Made by a program: the position numbers and the translations under genes
NCBI GenBank assembly: GCA_035546535.1
Contig: DASZWQ010000069.1
Coordinates: 52,583 to 116,582 of the forward strand
Reading direction: 5' to 3'
From: Pirellulales bacterium
Lineage (GTDB): Bacteria; Planctomycetota; Planctomycetia; Pirellulales; JACPPG01
Length of the DNA stretch: 64,000 bases
Notes under the pieces: model-generated
Databases searched by the model: none
What the model was told of the DNA's origin: nothing
The model's input: the letters and a program-made list of their open reading frames with translations, nothing else
Shown here: piece after piece, positions 28,084 to 38,112 of the stretch
How positions within the stretch are numbered: position 1 is the stretch's first letter
How the letters are laid out: every line of letters begins with the position of its first letter

Positions 28084-28890
28084 TTACGACGAGCCCGGTT
28101 TCAGGCGATTCTCGAAGCGGAAACCCAGCGGAGCGAATTGGGCCTGGATATTCTCCAAGCCTCGTTTGATCGTCACGATGTCAGCATTGTGAAACAAGAG
28201 CCGCGCCCCCATTTCGAGAGCCTGTCCGGCCTGCTCGGGGGTGCCGACGGTGCGGGCCCAGTGCTTGCCGGTGTTGCGCGCGGCGGCGGCGATCTTTTCC
28301 AGCGCCTTGCTGATTTGCGGATGATCGAACTCGAGCGGAAAGCCGCCCAGGATCGAAAAATCGGCCGGACCGAGCAACAAGGCATCGACGCCGGGCGTGG
28401 CCAAGATTTCCTCGGCGTGTTCGATGGCGCGCTGGTCCTCTAATTGGATCAGGATAAACGATTCACGATTGGCGTGTTCCAGGTATTCCCGCATCGCCGC
28501 GGCGGTGTACAGAGCATCCGCACTGCCGCCGTCGAAGCCGCGCGTGCCAAGCGGCGCGAACTTCGACCAGCGTACGACTTCAGCGGCTTCTCGGGCGTCG
28601 TCACAGCGTGGATACATGATCGCCTGGGCGCCCATCTCTAGAAGCCGCCCCATCCGCATAAACTCCCCCTTGGCCGGCCGTGCCACGATGTCAGATGTAC
28701 CGACACGCGCCGCTCGCATTAGCTGTCCAGCCGTTTCCACGCTGTAGCCATGATGCTCCAGGTCCATCCACAGGCCGTCGAAACCCATCAGGCTCGCCAG
28801 CTCGAACACCGAAGGATCCGTCAGGTGCAATTGCGTACACAACGCCGGCTCATTGCGCGCCAACTTGGCTTTGATCTTGCTCGTTCTCAT
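28084..28890 (-). CDS. HpcH/HpaI-family aldolase
   Basis: I choose ATG 28890 (MRTSKIKAKLARNEPALCT), the usual start form of the family, with GAGG upstream; 28929 is an alternative adding 13 residues. Family motifs are GFDGLWMDLEHHGYS, ARPAKGEFMRMGRLLEMGAQAIMYP (metal and substrate site, Arg near residue 71), FILIQLEDQ and VDALLLGPADFSI. These are class II metal-dependent pyruvate aldolases that cleave 2-keto-3-deoxy sugar acids. It supplies the retro-aldol step of the operon by inference. Confidence 0.92.
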   Translation of the reverse strand: MRTSKIKAKLARNEPALCTQLHLTDPSVFELASLMGFDGLWMDLEHHGYSVETAGQLMRAARVGTSDIVARPAKGEFMRMGRLLEMGAQAIMYPRCDDAREAAEVVRWSKFAPLGTRGFDGGSADALYTAAAMREYLEHANRESFILIQLEDQRAIEHAEEILATPGVDALLLGPADFSILGGFPLEFDHPQISKALEKIAAAARNTGKHWARTVGTPEQAGQALEMGARLLFHNADIVTIKRGLENIQAQFAPLGFRFENRLKPGSS

Positions 28891-28934
28891 CAATGACGTT
28901 GCCTCTGCAAATCGGAGCGAGGGAGCCATCGAAC

Positions 28935-29849
28935 TCAGGCGACGGCATGACGTGCAACCGGTAATGCGGACTGCCCGGTCCTGATCAAAATATGCAAGAC
29001 CGCCGTCGAGGCCGCAACCTGAACGTCGGCATCCGCGTCGTGCAAGAGTTGGACAAGCGTGTCCAAGTCAGCGGCGGTGCCATTAATTCCCAGGGCCGTC
29101 GCCGACTCGTATTTCTCGTCGTTTCTGCCACTGCGCAGATAATCCAGAAGGGCCGATTTGAAGGCCGAAACATTCTCACGCGCGGAACCGGTGACAAACG
29201 CGGCGCTGACGAGGTACTTTCGGCTTGATGGGCTGGCTTCAGCAATCGCCGCAGCGGCAATTCTCTTTATGATTCTCGGCGGAAGGTCTTCGCGCAGGTG
29301 GCGCAGGGCATAGGCGGCAACGCCGCGGATATTCGGATCAGGATTATCGAGGAGATCGGCCAACCGCTCGAGATCCTGCCGGTCGCCGGACATCGCGAGC
29401 AGCCAACGCCCGTGCGGCCTCGCGGCGGTAGGCAGACGTTCCATAGCGCCCTCGTATTGCGAGCGATGTGCAGCGTCGACGCGATACTTCAGTTTGGCGA
29501 GAGACTCAGCTGCACTTGCCGCATCGGGGCTGTGAGGGCTAAGGCATATCGCACAGAGCCGATCGACGTGCTGGGCTCGTCCGGCAGCGGTTGGTTTCGC
29601 TCTGGCCAGTACGCGCCAGATGCAAATCCGCTGCCCAGGAATGTCACCGTCCCGCTCAAGCGCTCGTTCGTAGATCGGCAGCACCGTGTCGGTGAAGCCA
29701 AAAAGGATGAGCGACTCCGCCGCGTGCAAGCGAACGTAGGGAGAGGGATTGGCGAGCGAATTCTGGAGCACCTCCAGTGCGCGTGCTTGTAGTTCACTGG
29801 GGCCATTCGTCGCCCGATCCGCGACTTCAGAGACGGGGTTCTCTTTCAT
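28935..29849 (-). CDS. HEAT-repeat protein
   Basis: The ATG at 29849 has AAGGAC just upstream; a longer frame to 29936 is open but lacks support. The protein is all helical, with repeat units such as NSLANPSPYVRLHAAESLILFG, LADLLDNPDPNIRGVAAYALRHL and LVQLLHDADADVQVAASTAVLHIL. These are HEAT/PBS-lyase-type repeats and act as scaffolds. No signal peptide is visible. It precedes the aldolase by 44 bases and is the first gene of the catabolic run, though its own link to the pathway is unclear. Confidence 0.8.
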   Translation of the reverse strand: MKENPVSEVADRATNGPSELQARALEVLQNSLANPSPYVRLHAAESLILFGFTDTVLPIYERALERDGDIPGQRICIWRVLARAKPTAAGRAQHVDRLCAICLSPHSPDAASAAESLAKLKYRVDAAHRSQYEGAMERLPTAARPHGRWLLAMSGDRQDLERLADLLDNPDPNIRGVAAYALRHLREDLPPRIIKRIAAAAIAEASPSSRKYLVSAAFVTGSARENVSAFKSALLDYLRSGRNDEKYESATALGINGTAADLDTLVQLLHDADADVQVAASTAVLHILIRTGQSALPVARHAVA

Positions 29850-30011
29850 AAGTCCTTGTCGTAATCCTCGATTGACCGTCATAGCTGCGTGGACGCTAGG
29901 GCGCTCAGGACAAGAAAGGCGAGGGCCACTGCCCAAGACGGATTGGTTCGCGAAAAACGTCGATCCCGAATCGCCGTTCTAAAGTGGCGACGTATCAAAC
30001 TGACTGCCGAC

Positions 30012-31208
30012 TTAATGATTTCCGTTGCGAATGCCTGAGGTGCCTTTGGCCGGACCAAGCGTTTCGCCGTTGCTCAAACTAAGTTCCATGACGCGCTCGG
30101 TGTTATCGTCGATCGCGCGATCACCGCGGCGCATCTCATTCAAGAAGGCGACCGCTTGGCGTCCCGTTTCCACCTCATCCACGACGACTGACGTGATTCG
30201 TTGCGTGAGCGCTCCCTCACGAAGTGCTCCACCGAATCCGATGATCGACACATCTTCCGGCACGCGCAGGCCCAGCCTAGGCAGCAGCATGTACAACATT
30301 TCAGCCCACGGGTCGAACGAGGCAAATATGGCCGTCGGTGGATTGGGGCGAGAGAACCAACGTTGCAAAGATGGCCAGACGTCCTGTTCGCGACGTTGCA
30401 ACCACGTACCCTGAATTCCTTCTTGAACGGCTAATTGCGGTGGTTCACAGATCAGTTCATCAGGGATGCCACTGCCAACGGCAGCCAGAGCTTCACATAG
30501 CCCGTTTTTGAATTTCTGGCCCGTCGTCCCTGCACTCGACGTACACACAAAGGCGACACGTCGATGGCCGTGTTCCACGAGCGCCTGTCCGCCCATTCGT
30601 CCGATATCGGGAATGGAAAGCGACACCAAGGGGCCAGGTACGCCTTCGGCGCGACGATGGCAAAACACAACAGGAATTCCGCGACTCTGCAACTGCCGTA
30701 TCTGATAGGCGGGGGTCGGCTGGCCGACCGTGGGCACGATGGCGACGCCACCGACTTCTTTATCCAGAAGTTGCAACACGATGTCGCTTTGTCGAGTTAC
30801 ATCGTCGCCAGTGATGCAGATCATCGTTTGATGTCGGACATCGCTCGCCGCGCTTTCAAAGCCTTGAATCAGCGATGGATAAAAACCCGTGCGCATCTCG
30901 GGTGAGATTAGCGCGAAGATATCCTGGCCGCGCAGCAGCTTTCTTCGCACGTCAGAATCGACGAACGTCCCTTTTCCTTGCACTCGACGAATGAGACCCT
31001 CGCGCTCCAAACACGCCATCGCTTGACGAATTGTCATGTGCGCGACGCCAAGCGCCTCGACCATTTGGCGTTCTGAAGGGAGAAGCTGGCCTGGCATCAG
31101 ACCGCCGGCGCGCATTTCGTTGATCAGATGGTCTTTGAGCCGTTCGTGCTTGGCCCGGCCCAAAGGCTCTGCACTCTGAAGATCAAGAGTGTTGAGCCAC
31201 TTTTCCAT
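30012..31208 (-). CDS. GntR-HTH/LacI-type sensor transcriptional regulator
   Basis: The N-terminus is a GntR winged helix: HERLKDHLINEMRAGGLMPG, LLPSERQMVEALGVAHMTIR, and EREGLIRRVQGKGTFV (to about residue 83). The remainder is a periplasmic-binding-protein-like sugar sensor of the LacI kind (TGFYPSLIQGFESAASD, IPVVFCHRRAEG, VPEDVSIIGFGG). This two-part build is known from AraR-type regulators that respond to a sugar. It lies upstream of the catabolic operon 26246-29849 on the same strand and is its likely regulator. The inverted repeats just upstream of its ATG are candidate operators. Confidence 0.92.
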   Translation of the reverse strand: MEKWLNTLDLQSAEPLGRAKHERLKDHLINEMRAGGLMPGQLLPSERQMVEALGVAHMTIRQAMACLEREGLIRRVQGKGTFVDSDVRRKLLRGQDIFALISPEMRTGFYPSLIQGFESAASDVRHQTMICITGDDVTRQSDIVLQLLDKEVGGVAIVPTVGQPTPAYQIRQLQSRGIPVVFCHRRAEGVPGPLVSLSIPDIGRMGGQALVEHGHRRVAFVCTSSAGTTGQKFKNGLCEALAAVGSGIPDELICEPPQLAVQEGIQGTWLQRREQDVWPSLQRWFSRPNPPTAIFASFDPWAEMLYMLLPRLGLRVPEDVSIIGFGGALREGALTQRITSVVVDEVETGRQAVAFLNEMRRGDRAIDDNTERVMELSLSNGETLGPAKGTSGIRNGNH

Positions 31209-31953
31209 GGCGCCGCCTTCCTTGGTTGGTCTCGAATCGCTCCTAGCGTTTAACAGTTTGGCGATCCGTTAAAAAACGGCCAAGAGCTGAACGCTAGTGA
31301 ACAACACCTATAGAGTAGTATCGTACAAGATAAATATATACGTGCAACTCTCGAGAGAAAACAATTTCTACTGACATTTCGCGGTCATTCATCCGGGTAA
31401 ACGGCCTAATTCACAGTCGGGGCTAGGTTGGCCGCTTAATGTCCAATCTCCGGGAAATTCCGTTGCTTTTCGCAATTATCGCTTTTTTGCAAGCAAATCG
31501 TTGACAATGAAGCTCTATAGCATTATTGTAGCTTTTGGGATTGGTTCGACGCGGGAAGAACTGCCAAGTCCAAGTCTGGACGAAGACAAGTGCGTGCTTC
31601 GGCCCATACAGGCAGATATCTCGTCCGAATGCATCCCGCAGAAGAGTAGGGTCTGTGGCCTTGTTCAAGGCTACATAACGCGGAACGGCTTCGTCGGTGC
31701 CAGTCAGGCGCCGCCGAACAGGTATGGCGCGAATGCATCCGCGCCATGTAGAGGAGCGTGGTGCGCGTCTGTCTTGGGCAAGTGTCGCGAGGTCCTTTTT
31801 TGCGCGAAATAGAACGCCATGACCGAGCGGTCGAATTGCTCCAAGCCTGTTCGTATCTGGCCAAAAGCTGACTTATGCGGTGATTCGGCATATTCGGTGA
31901 GCGAGGTGCTCGGCCGTCAAGTCACTTCTATTCAATCGCAAGAGGTGAACATC
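31209..31953. other. AT-richer spacer upstream of divergent regulator and surface-protein genes
   Basis: About 745 bases lie between divergent genes. The left part holds the nested inverted repeats described separately and an AT-rich stretch (31305-31345) suitable for promoters. Short open frames at 31423-31668 and 31523-31891 on the minus strand overlap each other and have no recognisable content. I see no gene. Confidence 0.5.
31243..31297. promoter_or_regulatory. Nested inverted repeats, candidate regulator operator
   Basis: An 8-base perfect inverted repeat (ctagcgtt at 31243-31250, aacgctag at 31290-31297) surrounds a second, CCGTT/AACGG at 31266-31270 and 31275-31279 with an AAAA loop. 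The two are nearly concentric, around 31270-31272. The site begins 35 bases upstream of the regulator ATG. GntR and LacI family regulators bind such palindromes and often autoregulate. Binding is inferred. Confidence 0.5.
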
Positions 31954-33018
31954 GTGATTTTGCACAGAGCCGTTGGTTCGTTTGTTTTTGTTGCCCTACT
32001 GGCGATATACGCCACCGCCCAAGCTCAGTCCATTCAGAATCTGACGACGGGTCAGTATGTCTTTTACGACAACTATTCGGGAGTGTCGTCCGTCAGTACC
32101 GTGCCAGCGCCCGACACAACCGGTTCGTACAAACCTGGTCCCGCTGCCATCATTGGATCGTGGATCACGAACCTCGATTCGACTATCGAGAGCTCTCAGG
32201 TAACGAATTCGACGACCGCTCCTGATCCCGGCGGCTTCGCCGGCGCGAATTATTTGCGTCTCTATCGCGATACCAGCAACGAAGGTGGCAGCGTGATCGG
32301 CAAGGTCTCTGCCCCAATAACGACAACGGGCCAGACGGTGGAAGAACGCGTGATGGTTTATATACCCGCCGCGACGGACACCCTGGCCCGAGCGGAGTTC
32401 ATGATGCTGGGAACGACAACCGGCAGCGGCACTGACTACCTCACATCGCCGGCGTTTGTCTACAGCGATGGTTCTGGCGGCGTCAAGGCGGTGATCGGCG
32501 ATGGCAACGGAGGGAGCCAAGTCGCGATCGAGACAGGGCTCCAATATCAGACGAACGTCTGGCAAGAGTGGGATCTTACCTACACGATCGGCTCTACAAC
32601 TTTTAGCGTCACCGTGGGTGGGCAGACTGTCAGCGGGCTGAACTCGCTGAAAGTTGGAAGCGTTGGCGGCACGCAGTTTTCCAACGGCAATGATACCCCA
32701 GGCGGTTCTGTGTACTACGACTCGGTCAAGGGCATCAACATTCTGCCGGGAGACTTCAATCAGGATGGCAAGGTCAACCTGACCGATTACTCGATTTTGA
32801 CGAGTCACTGGCTGCAGACTGGCGTGTCGGGCGCCAATGGAGATCTTAACGGTGACGGCACCGTGAATATCACCGACTTCAGTTTGTTCAAGCAAGACTA
32901 TATCGCCGCCAACGGCGCGGGCGCAAACGCCCTGACGGCGGTGCCTGAGCCGGGCACATTGGTGTTAATCGTAGCGGCACTACCGGCGCTTTTCGCGCTT
33001 GGTCGTCGCAAGAAGTGA
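31954..33018 (+). CDS. PEP-CTERM surface protein with dockerin type I repeats
   Basis: The GTG at 31954 follows AGAGGTGA with six bases between; upstream frame content to 31819 has no signal. The product of 354 residues has a signal peptide (FVFVALLAIYATAQAQ), a beta-rich middle, a dockerin type I pair (GDFNQDGKVNLTDYSIL and GDLNGDGTVNITDFSLF) and a C-terminal VPEPGTLVLIVAALPALFA then GRRKK. Dockerin loops bind calcium and usually dock to cohesins; PEP-CTERM is the exosortase sorting signal. It probably sits on the cell surface. Confidence 0.92.
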   Translation: MILHRAVGSFVFVALLAIYATAQAQSIQNLTTGQYVFYDNYSGVSSVSTVPAPDTTGSYKPGPAAIIGSWITNLDSTIESSQVTNSTTAPDPGGFAGANYLRLYRDTSNEGGSVIGKVSAPITTTGQTVEERVMVYIPAATDTLARAEFMMLGTTTGSGTDYLTSPAFVYSDGSGGVKAVIGDGNGGSQVAIETGLQYQTNVWQEWDLTYTIGSTTFSVTVGGQTVSGLNSLKVGSVGGTQFSNGNDTPGGSVYYDSVKGINILPGDFNQDGKVNLTDYSILTSHWLQTGVSGANGDLNGDGTVNITDFSLFKQDYIAANGAGANALTAVPEPGTLVLIVAALPALFALGRRKK

Positions 33019-33181
33019 AAGAGTTGGTCGAGCCTCATGCGCATGAGTGCACAGTGGCCCGACATTGCGACCGCTTCGTGAACGCGAGACTAACACCAAT
33101 GAAGCGACCGATGAAGACGAAGAGCTAAACGATGATCTCCGCCTGCTCGGTTCGCCACGCGATTACGTTCAGGAGATACTG

Positions 33182-34324
33182 ATGTTACGGCTAACCAACA
33201 GAACGATAGCGGCCTGCAGCGTCGCTTGTGTGACGCTGATCACTTCGCTCGGCGAAGTGCGGGCCCAGAATCTAACGCTTACGGTCGATCCTTATTCCGG
33301 CGCGGCCTCGATCACCAATCCCGCCGGTGCGCCCGTTAATCTGGACGGTTACCAGATTACTTCGGCATCGGGCCAGCTCAGCACGACGGGCTGGAACAGT
33401 CTGACCCATCGCGGCTTGACCGGATGGCAAACGATCGCTCCTACAACGGCCAACGCTCTGAGCGAGCTGAACCTGACGTCTTACACGGCCGTTCCGGCTA
33501 GCGGTAGCGTGACGCTGGGTGACCCGTTCAAGGCAAACGGCACCGAGGACGTCCACTGGGGCTACTCCTCGCCGACCGGCACCAACACGGAAACTTCAGT
33601 CAACCCAGCGCCTGTGGTGTACGCGGGCGGTTTGCAAGTTCAGGCCATCACCGTCGTGTCTTCGACAAACGCCGTCCAGGCCACGCACTTGATTCTCTTG
33701 AATCAAGAGACATCGCCGTCCTTCAATGTCGATGCCTACGTCATCCAGTCGGCAGGGGGCGCGCTGAACCCTGCCAACTTTACTGGCTACGCCAGCCGCA
33801 ACACACCGGGCTGGCAGTCGGTGGCGCCATCGGCCAACGCGCTTTCCGAGCTGAATCTGACGAGCTCGTCAACATTGGCGCCGCATCAGGACCTGATTCT
33901 AGGCTCGGCATTCACGGCCGGCGGACCTCAGGACCTGTCGCTGCAATTCCATCTCACGGGAACAAGCACGGCGGCCTTGAACGGCACGGTCGTCTACCAA
34001 ACGATGCTCGCCGGCGACGCCAACGGGGATGGCATTGTCAATTCGCAGGACATTGCCCTCATTTCGTCGAACTGGCTGGCCTCGAATTCGCTTCCGGGCG
34101 ACGTCAACTTTGATGGGATCGTCAACAGTCAGGACATTGCCCTTATTTCGTCGAATTGGTTGCAAAGCCGGAGCCCCGGCAGCGGCATGGCAAGCGGAGC
34201 CCAATCGGCGCCGGTGCCCGAGCCCAGCAGTCTGATTCTGTTGGCCGGGGGTCTATCGACGGTTGGGTTGCTGCGTTACCGGCGCAAAGAGAAACGCGAG
34301 CACATATCGAAGAAGGCGAGTTGA
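33182..34324 (+). CDS. PEP-CTERM surface protein with duplicated domain and dockerin repeats
   Basis: The ATG at 33182 has CAGGAG upstream and a following signal peptide (ACSVACVTLITSLGEVRAQ). The body contains the same domain twice, each ending with a phrase like ANALSELNLTS, preceded by LDGYQITSASGQL in the first copy and VDAYVIQSAGGAL in the second. Two almost identical dockerin-type loops follow (GDANGDGIVNSQDIALISSN and GDVNFDGIVNSQDIALISSN). It ends with VPEPSSLILLAGGLSTVG and a basic tail. Length 380. Surface location by the exosortase pathway is inferred. Confidence 0.9.
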   Translation: MLRLTNRTIAACSVACVTLITSLGEVRAQNLTLTVDPYSGAASITNPAGAPVNLDGYQITSASGQLSTTGWNSLTHRGLTGWQTIAPTTANALSELNLTSYTAVPASGSVTLGDPFKANGTEDVHWGYSSPTGTNTETSVNPAPVVYAGGLQVQAITVVSSTNAVQATHLILLNQETSPSFNVDAYVIQSAGGALNPANFTGYASRNTPGWQSVAPSANALSELNLTSSSTLAPHQDLILGSAFTAGGPQDLSLQFHLTGTSTAALNGTVVYQTMLAGDANGDGIVNSQDIALISSNWLASNSLPGDVNFDGIVNSQDIALISSNWLQSRSPGSGMASGAQSAPVPEPSSLILLAGGLSTVGLLRYRRKEKREHISKKAS

Positions 34325-34348
34325 TCGAGCCAGCACCACCGGTCAGTG

Positions 34349-34383
34349 CCCCTCGGCGAGGCAGTGACGGCTTCGCCGAGGGG
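34349..34383 (+). terminator. Stem-loop terminator candidate after PEP-CTERM gene
   Basis: An 11-base perfect inverted repeat, cccctcggcga (34349-34359) and tcgccgagggg (34373-34383), starts 25 bases after the stop at 34324. No clear T-run follows, so it may be a processing or termination hairpin rather than a classic rho-independent terminator. Confidence 0.55.
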
Positions 34384-34620
34384 ACTGGCTGGGATTTCAG
34401 AGCAGAGCAGAGAGAGCGGCTATTCGGAACCAGAGAAGTGGCGCGGTAGTACCACAGCTATCGCACGTTTCCCAGGGGGTGTCGAAGACCAGTTATAGCA
34501 CGTTGAAAGAATGACAGTCGACGGATTCCGTGACTTCTTTGGCGCCGTCGAGAGTGCGCTGATCGGTGTTAGCAGAAACGACGGAGCCCAACGAAGCACA
34601 GTTGGCTGCAAGGAAAGATC

Positions 34621-35610
34621 ATGAACCGATCTCACCACATGCCGCTCCGCAGTGAGAACCGCGGCTTCACGCTCGTCGAATTATTGGTGGTTATCGCCAT
34701 TATCGGGATCCTCATCTCGTTATTGCTCCCAGCGGTACAGGCGGCACGCGAGGCGGCCCGTCGGTCGCAGTGTAGCAATAATCTCAAGCAGATCGGCCTG
34801 GCCATACACGAGTACGTCGACGCCTTGCAAGCGCTGCCAATCGGCCTCTCGCAGCCCCCCTCGATACCGTCTTATTGGCAAGCAAGCGGCGCCGGGCCTT
34901 ACAACACCTGGATGGAGCGGCTTTTCCCGTACATCGAGCAACAAGGACTGTCATGGAATTTTAGTTGCGGGTATTCCTCTCCGAATTATCTTGCGTCGAA
35001 CCAAACAGCAATGCAGACGTGGATCAGCGTCTATCTTTGTCCGTCGGATTCTCCAGACACGTTTGTCGGAACCACGGTTTGGGCGACCCGCTCGAACTAC
35101 GTGGCTTGCTTTAGTCCTGACGGCGTCATGGTCGAGCCTGGCAACCCTAACTGGAAAATCGACAGCTGCAACAATCTGTCGTTTCTGAACCCTGCTACGC
35201 AGCGGGCGCTGTTCAACGTCAACTTGTCGCGCCGGTTCGCCGAATGCATTGACGGACTATCGAACACTGCGATGGTGTCAGAGACGATCGCCGGGCAGCA
35301 AGGCGATATTCGTGGCATGTGGTGGTATCCGTGGGGGATGCAGTACGAACACCATCGCGGCCCGAACTCGGCGGCTCTTGATGTGTTGGGTGGCGGTAAT
35401 TCGTATTGTGTTTCGACGACCGACGCGCCATGCACGGGAAACGGTTCATGTCAAAGCACGATCGACTGCGCGGCGCGCAGCAAACATCCCGGTGGCGTTC
35501 AGGTGTTGCGAGCGGACGGATCGGCGCAGTTCGTGTCGAACTCGATCGACCTGGCAACCTGGCAAGCCTTCGCCAGCATCGCGGGCAGCGAGCCTTCCAC
35601 CGTTCCCTAG
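34621..35610 (+). CDS. DUF1559 type II pseudopilin-like protein
   Basis: The ATG at 34621 follows AAGGAAAG. A short leader ends at the prepilin site [18 protein letters not shown], then [18 protein letters not shown]. The DUF1559 body shows [17 protein letters not shown] and the C-terminal [19 protein letters not shown]. Cleavage by a type IV prepilin peptidase and assembly in the envelope are inferred from the family. It is embedded among PEP-CTERM/dockerin genes, unlike the paralogue at 21818 that heads a lipoprotein operon. Confidence 0.94.
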   Translation: MNRSHHMPLRSENRGFTLVELLVVIAIIGILISLLLPAVQAAREAARRSQCSNNLKQIGLAIHEYVDALQALPIGLSQPPSIPSYWQASGAGPYNTWMERLFPYIEQQGLSWNFSCGYSSPNYLASNQTAMQTWISVYLCPSDSPDTFVGTTVWATRSNYVACFSPDGVMVEPGNPNWKIDSCNNLSFLNPATQRALFNVNLSRRFAECIDGLSNTAMVSETIAGQQGDIRGMWWYPWGMQYEHHRGPNSAALDVLGGGNSYCVSTTDAPCTGNGSCQSTIDCAARSKHPGGVQVLRADGSAQFVSNSIDLATWQAFASIAGSEPSTVP

Positions 35611-35808
35611 GACGTGATGCGAGGGAATCGACGAAGCAGTGCGGAAATGTCGTTCAGAGATGAGAGGGTCGGGTTTGTTCTCTATCGGGGAGGGCAACTT
35701 GGTCAAAGGACAAGATCTCTAACCTTCGGAGGTACGGCTAATGATCTCGAAAGCGTGGTCGATTCTGCGGGCCAAATCAACACAATACTTCTTTTGGAGA
35801 TGCAGCCA

Positions 35809-36636
35809 ATGCGATCGTTCGTCAACCCATACCACAACGCGGCGACATGTATGGCCGCCACCCTGGGGATCTGTTTTGTTTTTGTCGGAAGCGTGATCCA
35901 GGCAGGGGTTCTGGATATCGATTTCGAGCCGCCGACGTACACCGGGGGCACATTTATCGCCAGCGGCATAACCAATAGCTTCAATGGCGAAGGCGGTTGG
36001 GACAGCCGCTTCGACCCAAATCTGCAAGTGTCGACTACGAACGTGATCGCGGGGACACAATCACTCTACATGACCGGCAACTCGTACGGCGTCCACGACG
36101 CGTCCGGCCTCGGCTATGTGGACGGTGCCACCTATTCGGTTTTGTTGCAGCCCAGCACGGCGAATTCCTCCGACGAGTCAATCGTGCAGTTGGGCGTTTG
36201 CACAACTCCTGGCGACTCGAGCACGATTCAAACGGTCAGCTACGCGATTTTCCAAAATGGCGCCACGTCGGTTTACAATGGCCATACCTTGGTGTCGGCC
36301 GGAGCCAGCTATTCGGCAAACGATGTGCTGCAGGTCACCGAGACATTCAATTTCACGGCTGGCACCTTCGACCTCTCGATACACGACCTAACTAGCAATA
36401 CGACAAGCACGACTCCGGGCAACCAGTTTTACAATAGTTTTTCGGCAGCGGCGTTCAACGCAGGCGCTGCCGTTGGACTTGTCAGTCAGACTTCGCCGAA
36501 CGGGAACACGGTCTTTGACAATGTCGTCGTTACGGGCAGCGCCGTCCCTGAACCAAGTTCGTTGGCGCTATTGTTCGTGGCCGGTCTCGGCCTGGTCGTT
36601 CGGCGCATGCGACGGAACCGTGCCGAGAGAACATGA
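35809..36636 (+). CDS. PEP-CTERM surface protein
   Basis: GGAG sits nine bases before the ATG at 35809; another ATG at 35800 overlaps that site. A signal peptide (MAATLGICFVFVGSVIQAG) leads into a beta-sandwich of about 200 residues (VLDIDFEPPTYTGG, then GGWDSRFDPNLQV, and GAAVGLVSQTSPNGNTVFDNVVV at its end) that looks like a concanavalin-like lectin fold. It closes with VPEPSSLALLFVAGLGLVV and RRMRRNR. Its stop overlaps the next start as ATGA. A carbohydrate-binding surface role is inferred. Confidence 0.88.
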   Translation: MRSFVNPYHNAATCMAATLGICFVFVGSVIQAGVLDIDFEPPTYTGGTFIASGITNSFNGEGGWDSRFDPNLQVSTTNVIAGTQSLYMTGNSYGVHDASGLGYVDGATYSVLLQPSTANSSDESIVQLGVCTTPGDSSTIQTVSYAIFQNGATSVYNGHTLVSAGASYSANDVLQVTETFNFTAGTFDLSIHDLTSNTTSTTPGNQFYNSFSAAAFNAGAAVGLVSQTSPNGNTVFDNVVVTGSAVPEPSSLALLFVAGLGLVVRRMRRNRAERT

Positions 36637-38099
36637 CGATTGCCTTGTTTGGCCTACAGCGAGATCGTCCGATTCGAGCAGTGACTCTGCGCTCGCGGAC
36701 GAATCCGTTTTCAACGGAGTGCACCAGGGGCCTCTTGTGGTGGGCAAGGGGCTGCCTGGTGCAATTCGCGCTCAATACACTTTGTTTGTTGATCGTCCCT
36801 GCCTCGGGTGACGAGTTGGTCTATTCCACACAGGTTTGGAATGGTGATCCGAATACAGAACGTGAATCCACGATTCGCACGATCAGCGACACCGGCTACG
36901 GCGATTCAATGCTTTTGAATCTGGGGGGCGATACGACCTATCCGCATTTCAGCGCCGATGGTCAGTGGCTCTATTTCCAATCCGACTTTTCTGGTCAATA
37001 CGAGGTGTATCGCAGCCTGCCTGATGGGAGCCAGGTCACGCAAGTCGGCGATCCCGCCGCATTCGGCGCGCAATACTTCCGATCCTATGGCTACTCACTC
37101 TCGGGCGATTCCAGCAAGATGGTCTACACCATCTTCGACGGGATCGAGGCCAAGGCCGTTTACGCGAACGCCGACGGGAGCGACGCGCAGCTCGTCGCGC
37201 CGCAGTTGGGTTTCACGTATATGGCCAGCCTTAACCAATCGGGCAACCAGGTTGTGTTTTCAGGACCAGCCGAGAACTATGAATTGCTCACGGCCAGCGT
37301 GCCCAACGGTCAGCCGTCTATTCTCACACCGGATCTGCCGCAATCGTACGTGCCGCAATTCACTCCTGACGGCAAAACCGTCGTGTTTCTGCGCATCGAC
37401 GGAAACATCTACTCCGAAGACCTCGCGACGCTGCAGGTCCATCAATTGACTCAGAACAACGGCTATGTGGAGTTGCATTGGAATGCGACGGACCAGCATG
37501 GTTCATCCGATGGTCCCTCGATTTCTCCCGACGGCCAGCACATTGCCTATATCGGCCTGGTGAACGGCGTGGCGCAAGTATTCACGATGAATCTCGACGG
37601 TACGAATCAGCGGCAACTGACCTTCGGCAGCACCGACAGCGGGCGCGTCGTGTGGAGTCCCGACGGCAAGGAGCTGGCATTTGTCACGTTCATTAACGGT
37701 TATCCGCAATTATTTGATATGCCCTCGACCGGCGGTACTCCTTTGCAACTGACGAACGTTCCCGGCGGCGGTGTCTACTGGGTGCAATGGGAGCCAACGA
37801 CGCTGCCTGGCGACTTCAATCATGATGGTATGGTCAACGCGGCCGACTATTCGATTTTGATGAGTCACTGGCAGCAATCTGGTGTCGGGCCCAGTGGCGG
37901 AGACCTCAGCGGCGATGGTACGGTCGGTATCGAAGATTTCGCATTGTTCAAAGATGATTACCTGGCGGCGAATGGCAGTGGCGCGTCCTTTGCGGTGCCC
38001 GAACCGAGTTCTTTGGCAACGACGATTGTGGCGTTGATCGCTGTCGGTCGGTGGCGGAAACGTGAGCGCGCCACAGCTCGGCATGGCATGGTCGGATGA
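36633..38099 (+). CDS. TolB-like beta-propeller with dockerin repeats and PEP-CTERM
   Basis: The start ATG overlaps the preceding stop. The 488-residue product has a hydrophobic N-terminal segment, then TolB/WD40-like (PD40) blades: PHFSADGQWLYFQSDFSGQ, YVPQFTPDGKTVVFLRIDG, PSISPDGQHIAYIGLVNG and RVVWSPDGKELAFVTF. A dockerin pair (GDFNHDGMVNAADYSIL, GDLSGDGTVGIEDFALF) and a PEP-CTERM tail (VPEPSSLATTIVALIAVG) follow. It has a close paralogue at 38634 lacking the last two modules. Confidence 0.9.
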   Translation: MTIALFGLQRDRPIRAVTLRSRTNPFSTECTRGLLWWARGCLVQFALNTLCLLIVPASGDELVYSTQVWNGDPNTERESTIRTISDTGYGDSMLLNLGGDTTYPHFSADGQWLYFQSDFSGQYEVYRSLPDGSQVTQVGDPAAFGAQYFRSYGYSLSGDSSKMVYTIFDGIEAKAVYANADGSDAQLVAPQLGFTYMASLNQSGNQVVFSGPAENYELLTASVPNGQPSILTPDLPQSYVPQFTPDGKTVVFLRIDGNIYSEDLATLQVHQLTQNNGYVELHWNATDQHGSSDGPSISPDGQHIAYIGLVNGVAQVFTMNLDGTNQRQLTFGSTDSGRVVWSPDGKELAFVTFINGYPQLFDMPSTGGTPLQLTNVPGGGVYWVQWEPTTLPGDFNHDGMVNAADYSILMSHWQQSGVGPSGGDLSGDGTVGIEDFALFKDDYLAANGSGASFAVPEPSSLATTIVALIAVGRWRKRERATARHGMVG

Positions 38100-38112
38100 A
38101 AAGGGGTCTGAA

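Noticed and set aside
31423..31891. Two overlapping minus-strand open frames in the regulator spacer
   Set aside because: They overlap in different frames, have no SD site and no recognisable domain.
34029..34170. Near-identical tandem 45-60 base units
   Set aside because: They encode the two dockerin-type loops of the PEP-CTERM protein, so they are explained by protein repeats.
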